Source: Chitinophaga fulva
GTDB lineage: Bacteria > Bacteroidota > Bacteroidia > Chitinophagales > Chitinophagaceae
Length of the DNA: 64,000 nt
Assembly: GCF_012927205.1 (NCBI RefSeq)
Contig: NZ_JABBGC010000004.1
Location: forward strand, 596,386 to 660,385
Direction of reading: 5' to 3'
Position numbers and translations under genes: made by a program
Shown here: positions 42,595-51,823 of the stretch, piece by piece
How the letters are laid out: the number at the start of each line of letters is the position of its first letter
Position numbering within the stretch: position 1 is the stretch's first letter
Notes under the pieces: model-generated
What the model was told of the DNA's origin: nothing
The model's input: only the letters and a program-made list of their open reading frames with translations
Databases searched by the model: none

Positions 42595-45500
42595 ATGATC
42601 AGGAACTTTACTCATGTGCTGTTGTTCGTGTTATTATTGTTGACAACCCCCGTGGTATGGGCACAACAGGCCATTACCGGCAAGGTGTTGGACAATACTG
42701 GCCAACCTCTTTCCGGTGTTAATATCCTCGTGAAAGGTACCTCCAAAGGAACGGTGACCAACGCGGACGGAAACTTCTCCCTCTCTGTCGCGCCCGGCAG
42801 CACGCTGGTGTTCCGTTATCTCGGCTATCTGCCGCAGGAAGTACCGGTAGGCAACGAGTCTCAACTGACGATCACCCTCAAAACAGATGAGAAAAGCCTC
42901 GGTGAAGTAGTGGTAACAGCACTCGGCATCAAAAAGGAAAAAAAGTCACTGGGATACTCGGTGTCGGAAGTAAAAGGGGAGGAGCTCACCCAGGCCCGCA
43001 GTACTAATATCGCTAATTCCCTCTCGGGTAAAGTGGCCGGCCTCAACGTCACTTCCACAGCTACCGGGCCCGCAGGCTCCAGCCGTATTATCCTCCGTGG
43101 TAATACTTCCATCGATAAAAACAGGAATAACCAACCACTCATTGTGGTAGATGGGATTCCTATCAATAACGATAACCTGGGTTCTGCCGGCGAATATGGC
43201 GGTACAGATGCCGGCGATGGCATCTCCAGTATCAACCCCGATGACATCGCTACCATCTCCGTATTGAAAGGCGGCACCGCTGCGGCGTTGTATGGGTCCC
43301 GTGCTTCCAATGGTGTTATCCTCATCACCACCAAAAGCGGCGCGAGCCGCAAAGGCGTAGGCGTGGAATTCAGCAGCAATATTGTCATCGACCGTCCTAT
43401 TGTGGAAAACCTCGACTGGCAGTACGATTACGGCATGGGCCTCAACGGACGTAAACCACAGACAGCGGCAGAAGCCCGTGCAGCGGGTCTTTTCAGCTGG
43501 GGCGCTCCACTCGATGGCTCTTCTGTTATCCAGTACGATGGCGTCAGCAGGCCCTATAGCGCGGTGAAAAACAATTTCAAAAAATTCTATCGCAGCGGTT
43601 ATACTTTCACCAACTCGGTTGCCGCCAGCGGTGGCAATGATAAGGTGACCTGGCGCTTCGGGGCTACCGACATGAAAAATGAGGCCACGCTTCCCAATTC
43701 AGGTATCCGCCGCGATAACCTTTCGCTGAACATATCCGCCTGGCTCGGTAAAAAACTACACCTCAATGTGTATGCTAAATATATCCGGGAACGGACAACC
43801 AACAGGCCCCGCGTATCTGACTCGCCCGGCAACGCGAACTTCGCACTCTACCTGCTGCCTACGTCCCTGGCCGTACAAACATTAAAAGACAGTAAACTGA
43901 ATCCGGATGGGAATGAATTCAGGTGGAACGCAAATGAATACATCACCAACCCCTGGTTCTCTGTGTATGACTTTGAACAGGCTGATAAAAAAGACCGCTT
44001 TATCAATGCAGCAGAACTACGCTACGATATCCTGGACTGGCTCTATGTAAAAGGCCGCATCGGTGCAGACATGTTTTTTCGCGACAACAAAGCGGTCACT
44101 CCTAACGGTACCGCCTATATTCCCGGCGGCCAGATCAATGACCAGGCCCGTCAGAACTTCTACGAGCTCAATGCAGATGTAATGGTAGGTGTGGAAAAAG
44201 CATTCTCGGAAAAATGGCGTATCTCCGGTTTTGTAGGCGCCAATGTAATGCGTAATAAAAATGATAAACTGTTTCTCAACGGTAATACCTTCAACATACC
44301 CTTTTTCTACGATCAGAGCAACCTGCAAACGAAAACCGTTACCAACGATATTTTCGAAAAGAAAATCAATTCGTTGTACGCTTCTGCTGAATTGTCCTAC
44401 AGAAGTTATCTCTACCTGACACTCACCGGGCGTAACGACTGGTTTTCCACACTGCCACTCAATAGCAACAGTATCTTCTATCCGTCAGCAGGCCTCAGCT
44501 TTGTGCTGTCCGACGCTTTCACCATGCCTAAGTGGATTAACTACGCTAAACTGCGTACTTCCTGGGCGCAGGTGGGCGGCGATACCGACCCTTATCGCCT
44601 GAGGCTCTCGTACCAGGTACAAAACCCACTGGTACTGGGTACTACCAGTCTCCCGGTGGCAGACGTGAAGAAAGCACAGGACGGCAGTTACGCCGTTCCC
44701 AATGCTAACCTGAAGCCTTACGTCAATACCAGCTTTGAAGCCGGCTTTGAAGCCCGCTTCTTCGATAACCGGTTGTCAGTGGACTTCTCCTGGTACACAC
44801 GCAAAACGAAAGACGATATCGTGCAAACCACTATCTCCAATGCATCCGGATATAATACCGCCTTTATCAATGTGGGTAAAGTGAGTAATAAAGGGATCGA
44901 ACTGATGATAACAGGAACAGCTATACGTAGTAAGAATTTCACCTGGGACATCACCCCCAATTTTGCTTACAACAAAAGCGAAGTGATTCAGCTGGATGGT
45001 AAACTCAACGCCCTGAAAGTGGCTGACGTACGTACTTTCAACGTCACTATTCAACAGGTGCCGGGGCAGCCGTTCGGGGTATTGCAGGGGTACAGTTTCC
45101 AGCGTGATGCACAGGGCAATATCCTGTTCAATGCTGCCGGTAAGCCGCTGCAAGGCCCGCTCACTATCTTCGGTACCGGTGTGGCGCCCTATACGCTTGG
45201 CGTCACCAACACATTTACTTATAAGGCGTTCTCTCTGGGTATCCTGATCGATTCCCGCTGGGGCAACAAATTATATTCCGGTACCAACGACTATGCTTAC
45301 TATTTTGGTTTGCAGAAAGCCACGCTCAGCGGCCGTTCCGGTGGTATCACCATTAAAGCGCAGGACCCGAACGATCCAACAAAGTATGTAGACAAGGTCG
45401 TAGATGCGCAGGATTATTACCAGAATATTGCATTCAACATTGCAGAGCCGTTTATCTACAGCGGGGCTTTCGTGAAACTGCGTCAGGTGATACTGACTTA

Positions 45501-45705
45501 CAGCCTGCCTTCCGGCATCCTGAACAAAACACCGTTCACCGGCGCATCCCTGTCGTTTGTGGCAAGGAACCTCTGGATTATCTATAAGGATGTGCCCAAT
45601 GTAGACCCTGAATCCACTTACGGCAACGGCGCAGGACAGGGGGCTGAACTGCTGGGTTATCCACAGTCCAGAAGTTACGGTTTGAACCTGAATGTAAAAT
45701 TCTAA
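42595..45705 (+). CDS. SusC/RagA TonB-dependent receptor, pair 3
   Basis: About 1036 residues from the ATG at 42595 (MIRNFTHVLLFVLLLLTTP); an upstream frame extension is unlikely. Signal peptide to WAQQ, carboxypeptidase-like domain (QAITGKVLDNTGQPLSGVNILVKG), plug (VVTALG, TISVLKGGTAAALYGSRASNGVI, ITTKSG) and barrel ending LNLNVKF. No STN domain. The SusD partner starts 12 bp downstream. It follows the LacI gene, suggesting sugar-dependent control. No degradative enzyme is nearby. Confidence 0.91.
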   Translation: MIRNFTHVLLFVLLLLTTPVVWAQQAITGKVLDNTGQPLSGVNILVKGTSKGTVTNADGNFSLSVAPGSTLVFRYLGYLPQEVPVGNESQLTITLKTDEKSLGEVVVTALGIKKEKKSLGYSVSEVKGEELTQARSTNIANSLSGKVAGLNVTSTATGPAGSSRIILRGNTSIDKNRNNQPLIVVDGIPINNDNLGSAGEYGGTDAGDGISSINPDDIATISVLKGGTAAALYGSRASNGVILITTKSGASRKGVGVEFSSNIVIDRPIVENLDWQYDYGMGLNGRKPQTAAEARAAGLFSWGAPLDGSSVIQYDGVSRPYSAVKNNFKKFYRSGYTFTNSVAASGGNDKVTWRFGATDMKNEATLPNSGIRRDNLSLNISAWLGKKLHLNVYAKYIRERTTNRPRVSDSPGNANFALYLLPTSLAVQTLKDSKLNPDGNEFRWNANEYITNPWFSVYDFEQADKKDRFINAAELRYDILDWLYVKGRIGADMFFRDNKAVTPNGTAYIPGGQINDQARQNFYELNADVMVGVEKAFSEKWRISGFVGANVMRNKNDKLFLNGNTFNIPFFYDQSNLQTKTVTNDIFEKKINSLYASAELSYRSYLYLTLTGRNDWFSTLPLNSNSIFYPSAGLSFVLSDAFTMPKWINYAKLRTSWAQVGGDTDPYRLRLSYQVQNPLVLGTTSLPVADVKKAQDGSYAVPNANLKPYVNTSFEAGFEARFFDNRLSVDFSWYTRKTKDDIVQTTISNASGYNTAFINVGKVSNKGIELMITGTAIRSKNFTWDITPNFAYNKSEVIQLDGKLNALKVADVRTFNVTIQQVPGQPFGVLQGYSFQRDAQGNILFNAAGKPLQGPLTIFGTGVAPYTLGVTNTFTYKAFSLGILIDSRWGNKLYSGTNDYAYYFGLQKATLSGRSGGITIKAQDPNDPTKYVDKVVDAQDYYQNIAFNIAEPFIYSGAFVKLRQVILTYSLPSGILNKTPFTGASLSFVARNLWIIYKDVPNVDPESTYGNGAGQGAELLGYPQSRSYGLNLNVKF

Positions 45706-45717
45706 ATCGCTTCGATC

Positions 45718-47289
45718 ATGGTTAAGTCAATATATACATATGGAACAGTTGTACTGCTATTATGGCTGTCGCTGATGTCCTGCACCAAAAATTTTGAGAA
45801 GATCAACACCGACCCTACGGCCGCTCCGGTAGTGGCGCCGGGCATTTTGCTGACGAGGGGGCTGTTGTATGTGTCCGGTGGCGAATTTGAAGCATGGCGT
45901 GCCAATCTGATTTATTGCGGCCCCATGATACAACATCTGTCTTCCACCAGCCTGACCTACGTAGGGGATAAGTACCTGTATAACGATGGCTACAGCGGGG
46001 CAGCATTTAACTCTTTTTACCCTAACGGTGTAAAAATACTGGCTACGCTGATAGACCAGACGAAGACAGACCCCGCGCAGGCCAATTTTAATGCTATGGC
46101 CAGGATTGCCCGGGTGATCATGCTGCAGCGGCTGACCGACCTTTACGGCAATGTGCCTTATGTTGCTGCCGGCAAGGGTTTTATAGATCAGAACTTCACC
46201 CCGGCTTATGACGCGCAGGATGCTATTTACGCCGGCTTTGCCGCTGAATTGCAGGATGCGGCCACCCAGCTGGATGCCACCAAACCCACCCCTGGTAACT
46301 CGGATATTTCCGGTTATGCCGGTTCCCCCACCCAGTGGAAGAAACTGGCTTATTCCCTGCTGTTGCGGGTGGGACTGCGGCTTTCTAAAAAATCTGACCC
46401 GTCGCTTGGCAGGAGCTGGGTGCAGAAAGCTTTAGCCGGCGGCGTGTTTACGGCTAATACAGATGCTTTTTATATCCAGCACGCTTCCGGAGACTATGAT
46501 AACCCCAATAGCCACGTTATTGGGGTGTATCCGGGCAGCAGGGCTGAAACCGGGAAAGACAATATGGGCATCAAGCTGTCAAAGTTTTTTGTAGATCTGC
46601 TGAAAACCAAGGCTGATCCACGCTTAAGGATTATTTCCGAACTGCCTAAAGCCGATTCCACTCCCGGAGGCTCTGATGATCCCGCCTTACAGAAGGGGCT
46701 TCCCAGCGGATTTGATAACACGTCGGACCCTGTGTTTGGGATCGGGTCTACCGGTGATGCTAACCTGGCACATTATTCACAGCCTAAGCAGGTCATTGCG
46801 CAACCCAATTCCCCCAATATTTTCATTACTTATTCAGAAGTGCAGCTGATGCTGGCAGAAGCTGCCGCCCGCGGCTGGATTGCCGGTAGCCCGGCAACCT
46901 ATTTCACGACCGGTGTGAAGTCCGGCATATGGCAGTGGACCCTGTATTCCTCTTCCATTGTATATGACGATGCGGCTGCATCTACTTACGCCACCGCCCA
47001 GGCAGCGGCGCTGGCAGGGCCATTGGCGGCTCAACTCGAAGCGATCAATACGCAGTATTATATTACCACTTTCCTGAATGAGTACGAGGCATATGCCAAT
47101 TGGCGTCGCAGCGGTTTTCCGGTACTGAAGCCAGTGAACTATAAAAACAACGAGACCAATGGCCAGATACCACGCCGGTTGCGCTACCCGAGAAATGACT
47201 ATGATGTGAACAGGACCAATGTGGAGGCGGCCAATGCTGCGCAGGGGCCGGATGTTTTTATGACTCCTGTGTGGTGGGACAAGCCCTGA
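45718..47289 (+). CDS. SusD/RagB-family lipoprotein, pair 3
   Basis: 523 residues with lipobox Cys22 (LSLMSC). Typical SusD-like body: KNFEKINTDP after the Cys, LQRLTDLYGNVPYV, TYSEVQLMLAEAAARGW and YEAYANWRRSGFPVLKPV. It pairs with the SusC just upstream. The SusD belongs to the SusD-like 2 branch. It is followed 33 bp later by a secreted protein of unknown function, probably on the same transcript. Confidence 0.9.
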   Translation: MVKSIYTYGTVVLLLWLSLMSCTKNFEKINTDPTAAPVVAPGILLTRGLLYVSGGEFEAWRANLIYCGPMIQHLSSTSLTYVGDKYLYNDGYSGAAFNSFYPNGVKILATLIDQTKTDPAQANFNAMARIARVIMLQRLTDLYGNVPYVAAGKGFIDQNFTPAYDAQDAIYAGFAAELQDAATQLDATKPTPGNSDISGYAGSPTQWKKLAYSLLLRVGLRLSKKSDPSLGRSWVQKALAGGVFTANTDAFYIQHASGDYDNPNSHVIGVYPGSRAETGKDNMGIKLSKFFVDLLKTKADPRLRIISELPKADSTPGGSDDPALQKGLPSGFDNTSDPVFGIGSTGDANLAHYSQPKQVIAQPNSPNIFITYSEVQLMLAEAAARGWIAGSPATYFTTGVKSGIWQWTLYSSSIVYDDAAASTYATAQAAALAGPLAAQLEAINTQYYITTFLNEYEAYANWRRSGFPVLKPVNYKNNETNGQIPRRLRYPRNDYDVNRTNVEAANAAQGPDVFMTPVWWDKP

Positions 47290-47322
47290 CCGTTTATTAT
47301 TTTCACCGTAATAAAGAACGCC

Positions 47323-48045
47323 ATGAAAAAATATCTTTTGCTTTCAGCCATTTTTGCATTAGCCTGCCTGGCGCTACAGGCGCAGGATTCGTTGGGGCTT
47401 TCCCAGACTGTCAGTTTCCGGAATGCGGTGTCTAACAATCTTGGCGTCAGGTTCAGTTCTGTATTTAGTTTTCACCCGAAAGAGAATACGGTTGGCAGTC
47501 CTTATCTGTATGCTGACTGGGGCCGGTTATGGATCGATTCCATGGATAACAAGCCGGTCGCCCGTTCTGTGGTGTATGATGCCAATATTGACCTGGAGAA
47601 GAACATGGTGATCGTGAAAGGTGGTGATGGCAAGGCTTATGTACCGGAGGTTAATAATGTGCAGGCATTTCATTGCAAAAAAGGAGAGGAAGCAAATACG
47701 TTTGTTGTGATGCAGATTGAAGGCGTGAATAAGTTCGTAGAACAGCTGGCAGGCGGCAAATATAGGCTGGTAAAGGAGGCTAAGGTGACGTTTCATCCGG
47801 CGGATTTTGTGGATAAAGGCATGATACAAACAGGTAAGAATTACGACGAATACAAAAAAGCGTATACTTATTATCTGGTGAAAGACCGGGTGCCGGTGAA
47901 GGTAAATCTGCGCAAGAAACAATTCCTGGAGGCGTTGGGTCGTGATCCTGCCGCACAGGCGGCCGCACGGAAATTTCTGGCCGGTTACCGGGAGCCTTTT
48001 GATGAAACAGCTGCCAGGCTTACCATAGAAGCTATTAATAAATAA
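47323..48045 (+). CDS. Secreted protein of unknown function in SusCD unit 3
   Basis: 240 residues; signal peptide ends near LQAQD (about residue 21). The mature part is beta-rich with a lysine-rich C-terminal half (YYLVKDRVPVKVNLRKKQFLEAL) and ends in an amphipathic helix. No lipobox is visible, so it is probably periplasmic or secreted. I do not recognise the family. Its place at the end of the LacI-SusC-SusD unit and before a clear terminator suggests a role in that uptake system. Confidence 0.75.
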   Translation: MKKYLLLSAIFALACLALQAQDSLGLSQTVSFRNAVSNNLGVRFSSVFSFHPKENTVGSPYLYADWGRLWIDSMDNKPVARSVVYDANIDLEKNMVIVKGGDGKAYVPEVNNVQAFHCKKGEEANTFVVMQIEGVNKFVEQLAGGKYRLVKEAKVTFHPADFVDKGMIQTGKNYDEYKKAYTYYLVKDRVPVKVNLRKKQFLEALGRDPAAQAAARKFLAGYREPFDETAARLTIEAINK

Positions 48046-48065
48046 CTGTATTTGAAGATGAAAAG

Positions 48066-48093
48066 GCCCGTCTGACTTGTCGGACGGGCTTTT
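48066..48093 (+). terminator. Rho-independent terminator of SusCD unit 3
   Basis: GCCCGTCTGAC (48066-48076) and GTCGGACGGGC (48079-48089) form an 11-bp stem with one wobble and a two-base loop as drawn (opening somewhat in practice), followed by TTTT at 48090-48093. It lies about 20 bp after the stop of the secreted protein. Confidence 0.75.
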
Positions 48094-48230
48094 GGTTATC
48101 AAACATTTTCCACCGTCATGATTGTTCCATGCTGATATAATGCAGACTGGTATTATTTTCCTCGTTAGCTATATTATTTTAATACTTTTAACGAGTTGTT
48201 AACCAAACATCAAAAAATTGTTAAATCTTT

Positions 48231-48261
48231 TTTGCACTTCTCATAATTATACCTAAGTTTG
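48231..48261 (+). promoter_or_regulatory. Bacteroidota-type promoter for SusCD unit 4
   Basis: TTTG at 48231-48234 and TAAGTTTG at 48254-48261 match the -33 and -7 elements of the Bacteroidota housekeeping promoter with a 19-bp spacer. The start of transcription would be near 48268, leaving an about 280-nt leader before the SusC gene at 48549. The rest of the 48094-48548 gap is AT-rich and non-coding. Confidence 0.6.
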
Positions 48262-48347
48262 AAACCAATATTTCTGTTGAGAAAACTTGTTGTGAAATGA
48301 AAATTGAGGATGCACGGGAGAACAGGTTTTTTTTTGAAACGAATTGC

Positions 48348-48359
48348 TAAAACGTTTTA
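48348..48359. promoter_or_regulatory. CG-centred palindrome, candidate LacI-family operator
   Basis: TAAAACGTTTTA is a perfect 12-bp palindrome with a central CG, the typical shape of LacI/GalR-family operators. It lies about 80 bp after the predicted transcription start and 190 bp before the SusC start, so a bound repressor could act as a road block. The LacI regulator at 41393 is the nearest candidate. Confidence 0.4.
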
Positions 48360-48548
48360 CTACTGTAGCAAGACGGGAACGGTGAACAATGAAATAGCCA
48401 ATGGAGTAAATCCATTTTAATTACGGGAACGGAAACTATGTTTTACCTGCCTACTGTACTGCCTTCTGCAGTCATTTGCTGGTGACGGGTTTGCCGTGCG
48501 TTATCATGTGACTGATCACTTTGTTATAATTTAAACCAAAAGGAAGCT

Positions 48549-51500
48549 ATGCGAAGATCATTTCTTCTCACCACGTTGCTTTTCTTATGCTGTTGCTTTG
48601 CTGCATGGGCGCAGGATAAAAAGGCTGTTACGGGAACCGTAAAAGATGAAAAAGGAACGCCTTTGCCGGGAGTTACGGTAAAGGAGAAAGGGACTGCCAA
48701 CGGTGCCATGTCGGGCGCTGATGGTGCCTTTAAAGTACAGGTAGGCCCTAACGCCACGCTGGTACTCTCTTACATCGGTTTTATCAATCAGGAAGTGCCG
48801 GTAAACGGACAAACCTCCCTGACCGTTGTCCTGAAAGAAGACAACAAAAATCTGAACGAAGTTGTGGTTACCGCCATGGGTATGAAACGTGAACAACGTA
48901 AACTCGGTTATGCGGTAACAGAATTGAAAGGTGCAGACGTTGCCAAAACCAACTCTATCAACCCGGTATCTGCATTACAGGGTAAAGTAGCCGGCCTCGA
49001 TATCTCCGCTGCTGCGGGTGGTCCTGCTGCTGCTCCCCGTATCGTGCTGCGTGGCGCTAAATCACTGAACGGTAAAGACCAGCCTATCTTCATTGTGGAT
49101 GGTGTGATCTTCGAAAACGATGAAAGTGCTGCTGACGTAAACTTCGGTAACGTACTGAAAAACCTCAACCCGGACGATTATGAGTCTGTAACGGTACTGA
49201 AAGGTGCTGCCGCTACAGCCCTCTACGGTTCCCGTGCCATTAACGGCGCCATCCTCATTACCACCAAAAAAGGTAATGCAAGAAAAGGTATAGGCGTTAC
49301 CGTTAGCCAGACCGCTCAGATCGAAAAAGTATACCGCGGCGCCATCGACCTGCAAAATGGCTATGGTCAGGGTACTGATGGTTCTTATAACAACGGTGTA
49401 GGCGGTTACAGCTTCGGTCCTAAAATGGATGGCAGAATGGTGCAACTGGCCAATGGCACAAGCGTACCGTTCACTCCCAAACCAGACAACGCAAAAGATC
49501 TTTACCAGACAGGTAAATACTTTAATACCAACGTTGCCATGGAAGGCGGTAACGACAAAGGAACTTTCCGCCTGTCTTACTCCCACCTGGACAACAACAG
49601 CGTTTCTCCGAACAACAGCTTCGGCAGAAACACCTTCGCATTCCGTGGCTCCTCCCAGATCTCCAAAGTACTGAGCGCAGATGCGGGCGTAACTTACGCT
49701 ACTTCCAAAACACTGAATCCCGACCGTCAGGGTGGTGACTACACCAGCTACAACATCGGCCGTAAATGGGTGTATGTGTTCCCGCGTAACTACGATCCTT
49801 CCATCTGGAGCAAACCAGAAAACTACCTCGGACCCAATGGTGGCCGTGCTAACCTGAGTACTAACCCGGGCGCCGACTATTTCTATCAACAGGCTTACAA
49901 CAGCTGGACCCGTAAAGAATCCCTGGTGACCGGTAACTTCTCCCTCACCGCGGTAGCTACCGACTGGCTGAAATTCGTTGGTAAAGCCAACTTCAGCAGC
50001 GAGCAGTCTACTGACGAACGTAAAGAAGTAGGTACCTCCGCATTCTTCAAAGGTTCTGACGGTTTTTACTCTGTTGCCGGTGTGAACAAATCCCAGTACA
50101 CCTTCACTGGTATGGCGATCATCACCCCTAAACTGGGTAAAAAATTCGATGGTACCCTGAACCTGGGTGGCGAAACCTGGAACAGTGGTATCGGTAAACA
50201 ATACAACAACTACTCCGATGGTGGTCTGCGTATTCCTTTCCTGTACGATATCACCAACAGTGTGAACGCTCCGATTGTGAAAAATGATCCGTTGCTCCGC
50301 AAGCGTATCAACTCACTGTTCTTCGCAGCCAGCCTGGCTTATAATAACGAACTGTTCCTGGATGTGACCGGCCGTAACGACTGGTCCTCTGCACTGACTT
50401 ATCCTGCTGGCAGCAGAGGTAGCACCACCAACTCTTATTTTTATCCTTCTGTAAGTGCTGCGTGGGAATTCACCCAGACACTGAAAGAAGAAATGCCTTC
50501 CTGGATCAGCTATGGTAAACTGCGCGCCTCTTACGCGATGGTGGGCGGTGACCTCGATCCTTATCAGATCAACACCGGTTATTATACCACCGGCCTGTTC
50601 CAGGGTGCTTCTTCCGGCAAAAACCTGCCGCTGGTAAACATCTTCAACTCAGACATCCTGCCGAATATGGCCCTGAAACCTTCCATCTCCAAAAGCTGGG
50701 AATTAGGTGCTAATGTTCGCTTCTTCAACAACCGTCTGGGCTTTGACTTTGCCTGGTACCGCACCAACATCACCAACCAGATCATCAATCTGCCTACGCC
50801 GATTGAATCCGGTGTTACCTCCCGTTATATCAATGCTGGTAGCATGATCAACAGAGGTATTGAGCTGTCCATCAACGGTACGCCTATCCAGAACAAAAAC
50901 TTTACCTGGGACGTAACACTGAATGGTAGCCGCAACAAAAACAAAATCGTGAGCCTCACTCCGGGCGTAGATCAGCTGCAACTGAACGAAGACCAGGGCG
51001 TGAAAGCCATCGCTTCTGTAGGCGGTAGCTACGGTAACCTGGTTACTGACTATGGCTATACCCGCGACGCCAACGGTAAACCCATCATTACACTGGGTGG
51101 TAGCGATTTCCCTTACAAATTTGTACGTGGCAACGCTGTAGTAGGTAATATCATGCCTGACTTCAACCTCGGTTTACAGAACAACTTCACTTACAAAAAC
51201 TGGAGCCTCGGCGTGTTGATCCAGGCACGTATCGGTGGTGACTTCTTCTCTGCTTCCCATCAGTATGGCACCGGTCGTGGTACTACTGCCAACACTATGC
51301 AAGGTCGTGACACTGAACACGGTGGCATCACCTTCAAAGATGGTTCCGGTGTAACCCGCAACGATGGTATGATCCCGGATGCGGTGTTCCAGAAAGGGAC
51401 CACTATCTCTAAAGATGGCCAGAATATCGTGCTGGATGGTATGACTTACCAACAGGCATATGAAAAAGGTTATGTATCTCCGCTGACACCATTCCAATAC

Positions 51501-51800
51501 TATGGTATGATCGGTGACTGGGGTATCGGTATCCGCGAAGCTTCCGTATTCGACGCTTCTTATGTAGCGCTGCGTGAAGTATCCCTGGGCTACTCCCTGC
51601 CTACTGAAATGATACAACGCTGGAGACTGAACAGCCTGCGCGTGTCTCTCGTAGGCCGCAACCTGGGTTATCTGTTCAACAACCTGCCGGACCACATCAA
51701 CCCGGAAGCAGTACGTAACAATAAAACTTCTGCCTTCTCTGAATATGGCGCGGTACCGTTTGTTCGTAACATGGGTGTGACTGTACAGGTAGGATTCTAA
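48549..51800 (+). CDS. SusC/RagA TonB-dependent receptor, pair 4
   Basis: 1083 residues: signal to WAQDK, carboxypeptidase-like domain (AVTGTVKDEKGTPLPGVTVKEKG), plug (VVTAMG, SVTVLKGAAATALYGSRAINGAI, ITTKKG) and barrel ending VQVGF. No STN domain. It is followed 23 bp later by its SusD. Regulation is likely through the promoter at 48231 and the palindrome at 48348. The substrate is unknown. Confidence 0.91.
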   Translation: MRRSFLLTTLLFLCCCFAAWAQDKKAVTGTVKDEKGTPLPGVTVKEKGTANGAMSGADGAFKVQVGPNATLVLSYIGFINQEVPVNGQTSLTVVLKEDNKNLNEVVVTAMGMKREQRKLGYAVTELKGADVAKTNSINPVSALQGKVAGLDISAAAGGPAAAPRIVLRGAKSLNGKDQPIFIVDGVIFENDESAADVNFGNVLKNLNPDDYESVTVLKGAAATALYGSRAINGAILITTKKGNARKGIGVTVSQTAQIEKVYRGAIDLQNGYGQGTDGSYNNGVGGYSFGPKMDGRMVQLANGTSVPFTPKPDNAKDLYQTGKYFNTNVAMEGGNDKGTFRLSYSHLDNNSVSPNNSFGRNTFAFRGSSQISKVLSADAGVTYATSKTLNPDRQGGDYTSYNIGRKWVYVFPRNYDPSIWSKPENYLGPNGGRANLSTNPGADYFYQQAYNSWTRKESLVTGNFSLTAVATDWLKFVGKANFSSEQSTDERKEVGTSAFFKGSDGFYSVAGVNKSQYTFTGMAIITPKLGKKFDGTLNLGGETWNSGIGKQYNNYSDGGLRIPFLYDITNSVNAPIVKNDPLLRKRINSLFFAASLAYNNELFLDVTGRNDWSSALTYPAGSRGSTTNSYFYPSVSAAWEFTQTLKEEMPSWISYGKLRASYAMVGGDLDPYQINTGYYTTGLFQGASSGKNLPLVNIFNSDILPNMALKPSISKSWELGANVRFFNNRLGFDFAWYRTNITNQIINLPTPIESGVTSRYINAGSMINRGIELSINGTPIQNKNFTWDVTLNGSRNKNKIVSLTPGVDQLQLNEDQGVKAIASVGGSYGNLVTDYGYTRDANGKPIITLGGSDFPYKFVRGNAVVGNIMPDFNLGLQNNFTYKNWSLGVLIQARIGGDFFSASHQYGTGRGTTANTMQGRDTEHGGITFKDGSGVTRNDGMIPDAVFQKGTTISKDGQNIVLDGMTYQQAYEKGYVSPLTPFQYYGMIGDWGIGIREASVFDASYVALREVSLGYSLPTEMIQRWRLNSLRVSLVGRNLGYLFNNLPDHINPEAVRNNKTSAFSEYGAVPFVRNMGVTVQVGF

Positions 51801-51823
51801 TAACCGTTTAACAACTGACAAAC

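Noticed and set aside
49062..50201. 379-residue minus-strand open frame inside the SusC gene of pair 4
   Set aside because: It is a shadow of the TonB receptor gene and repeats no known family.
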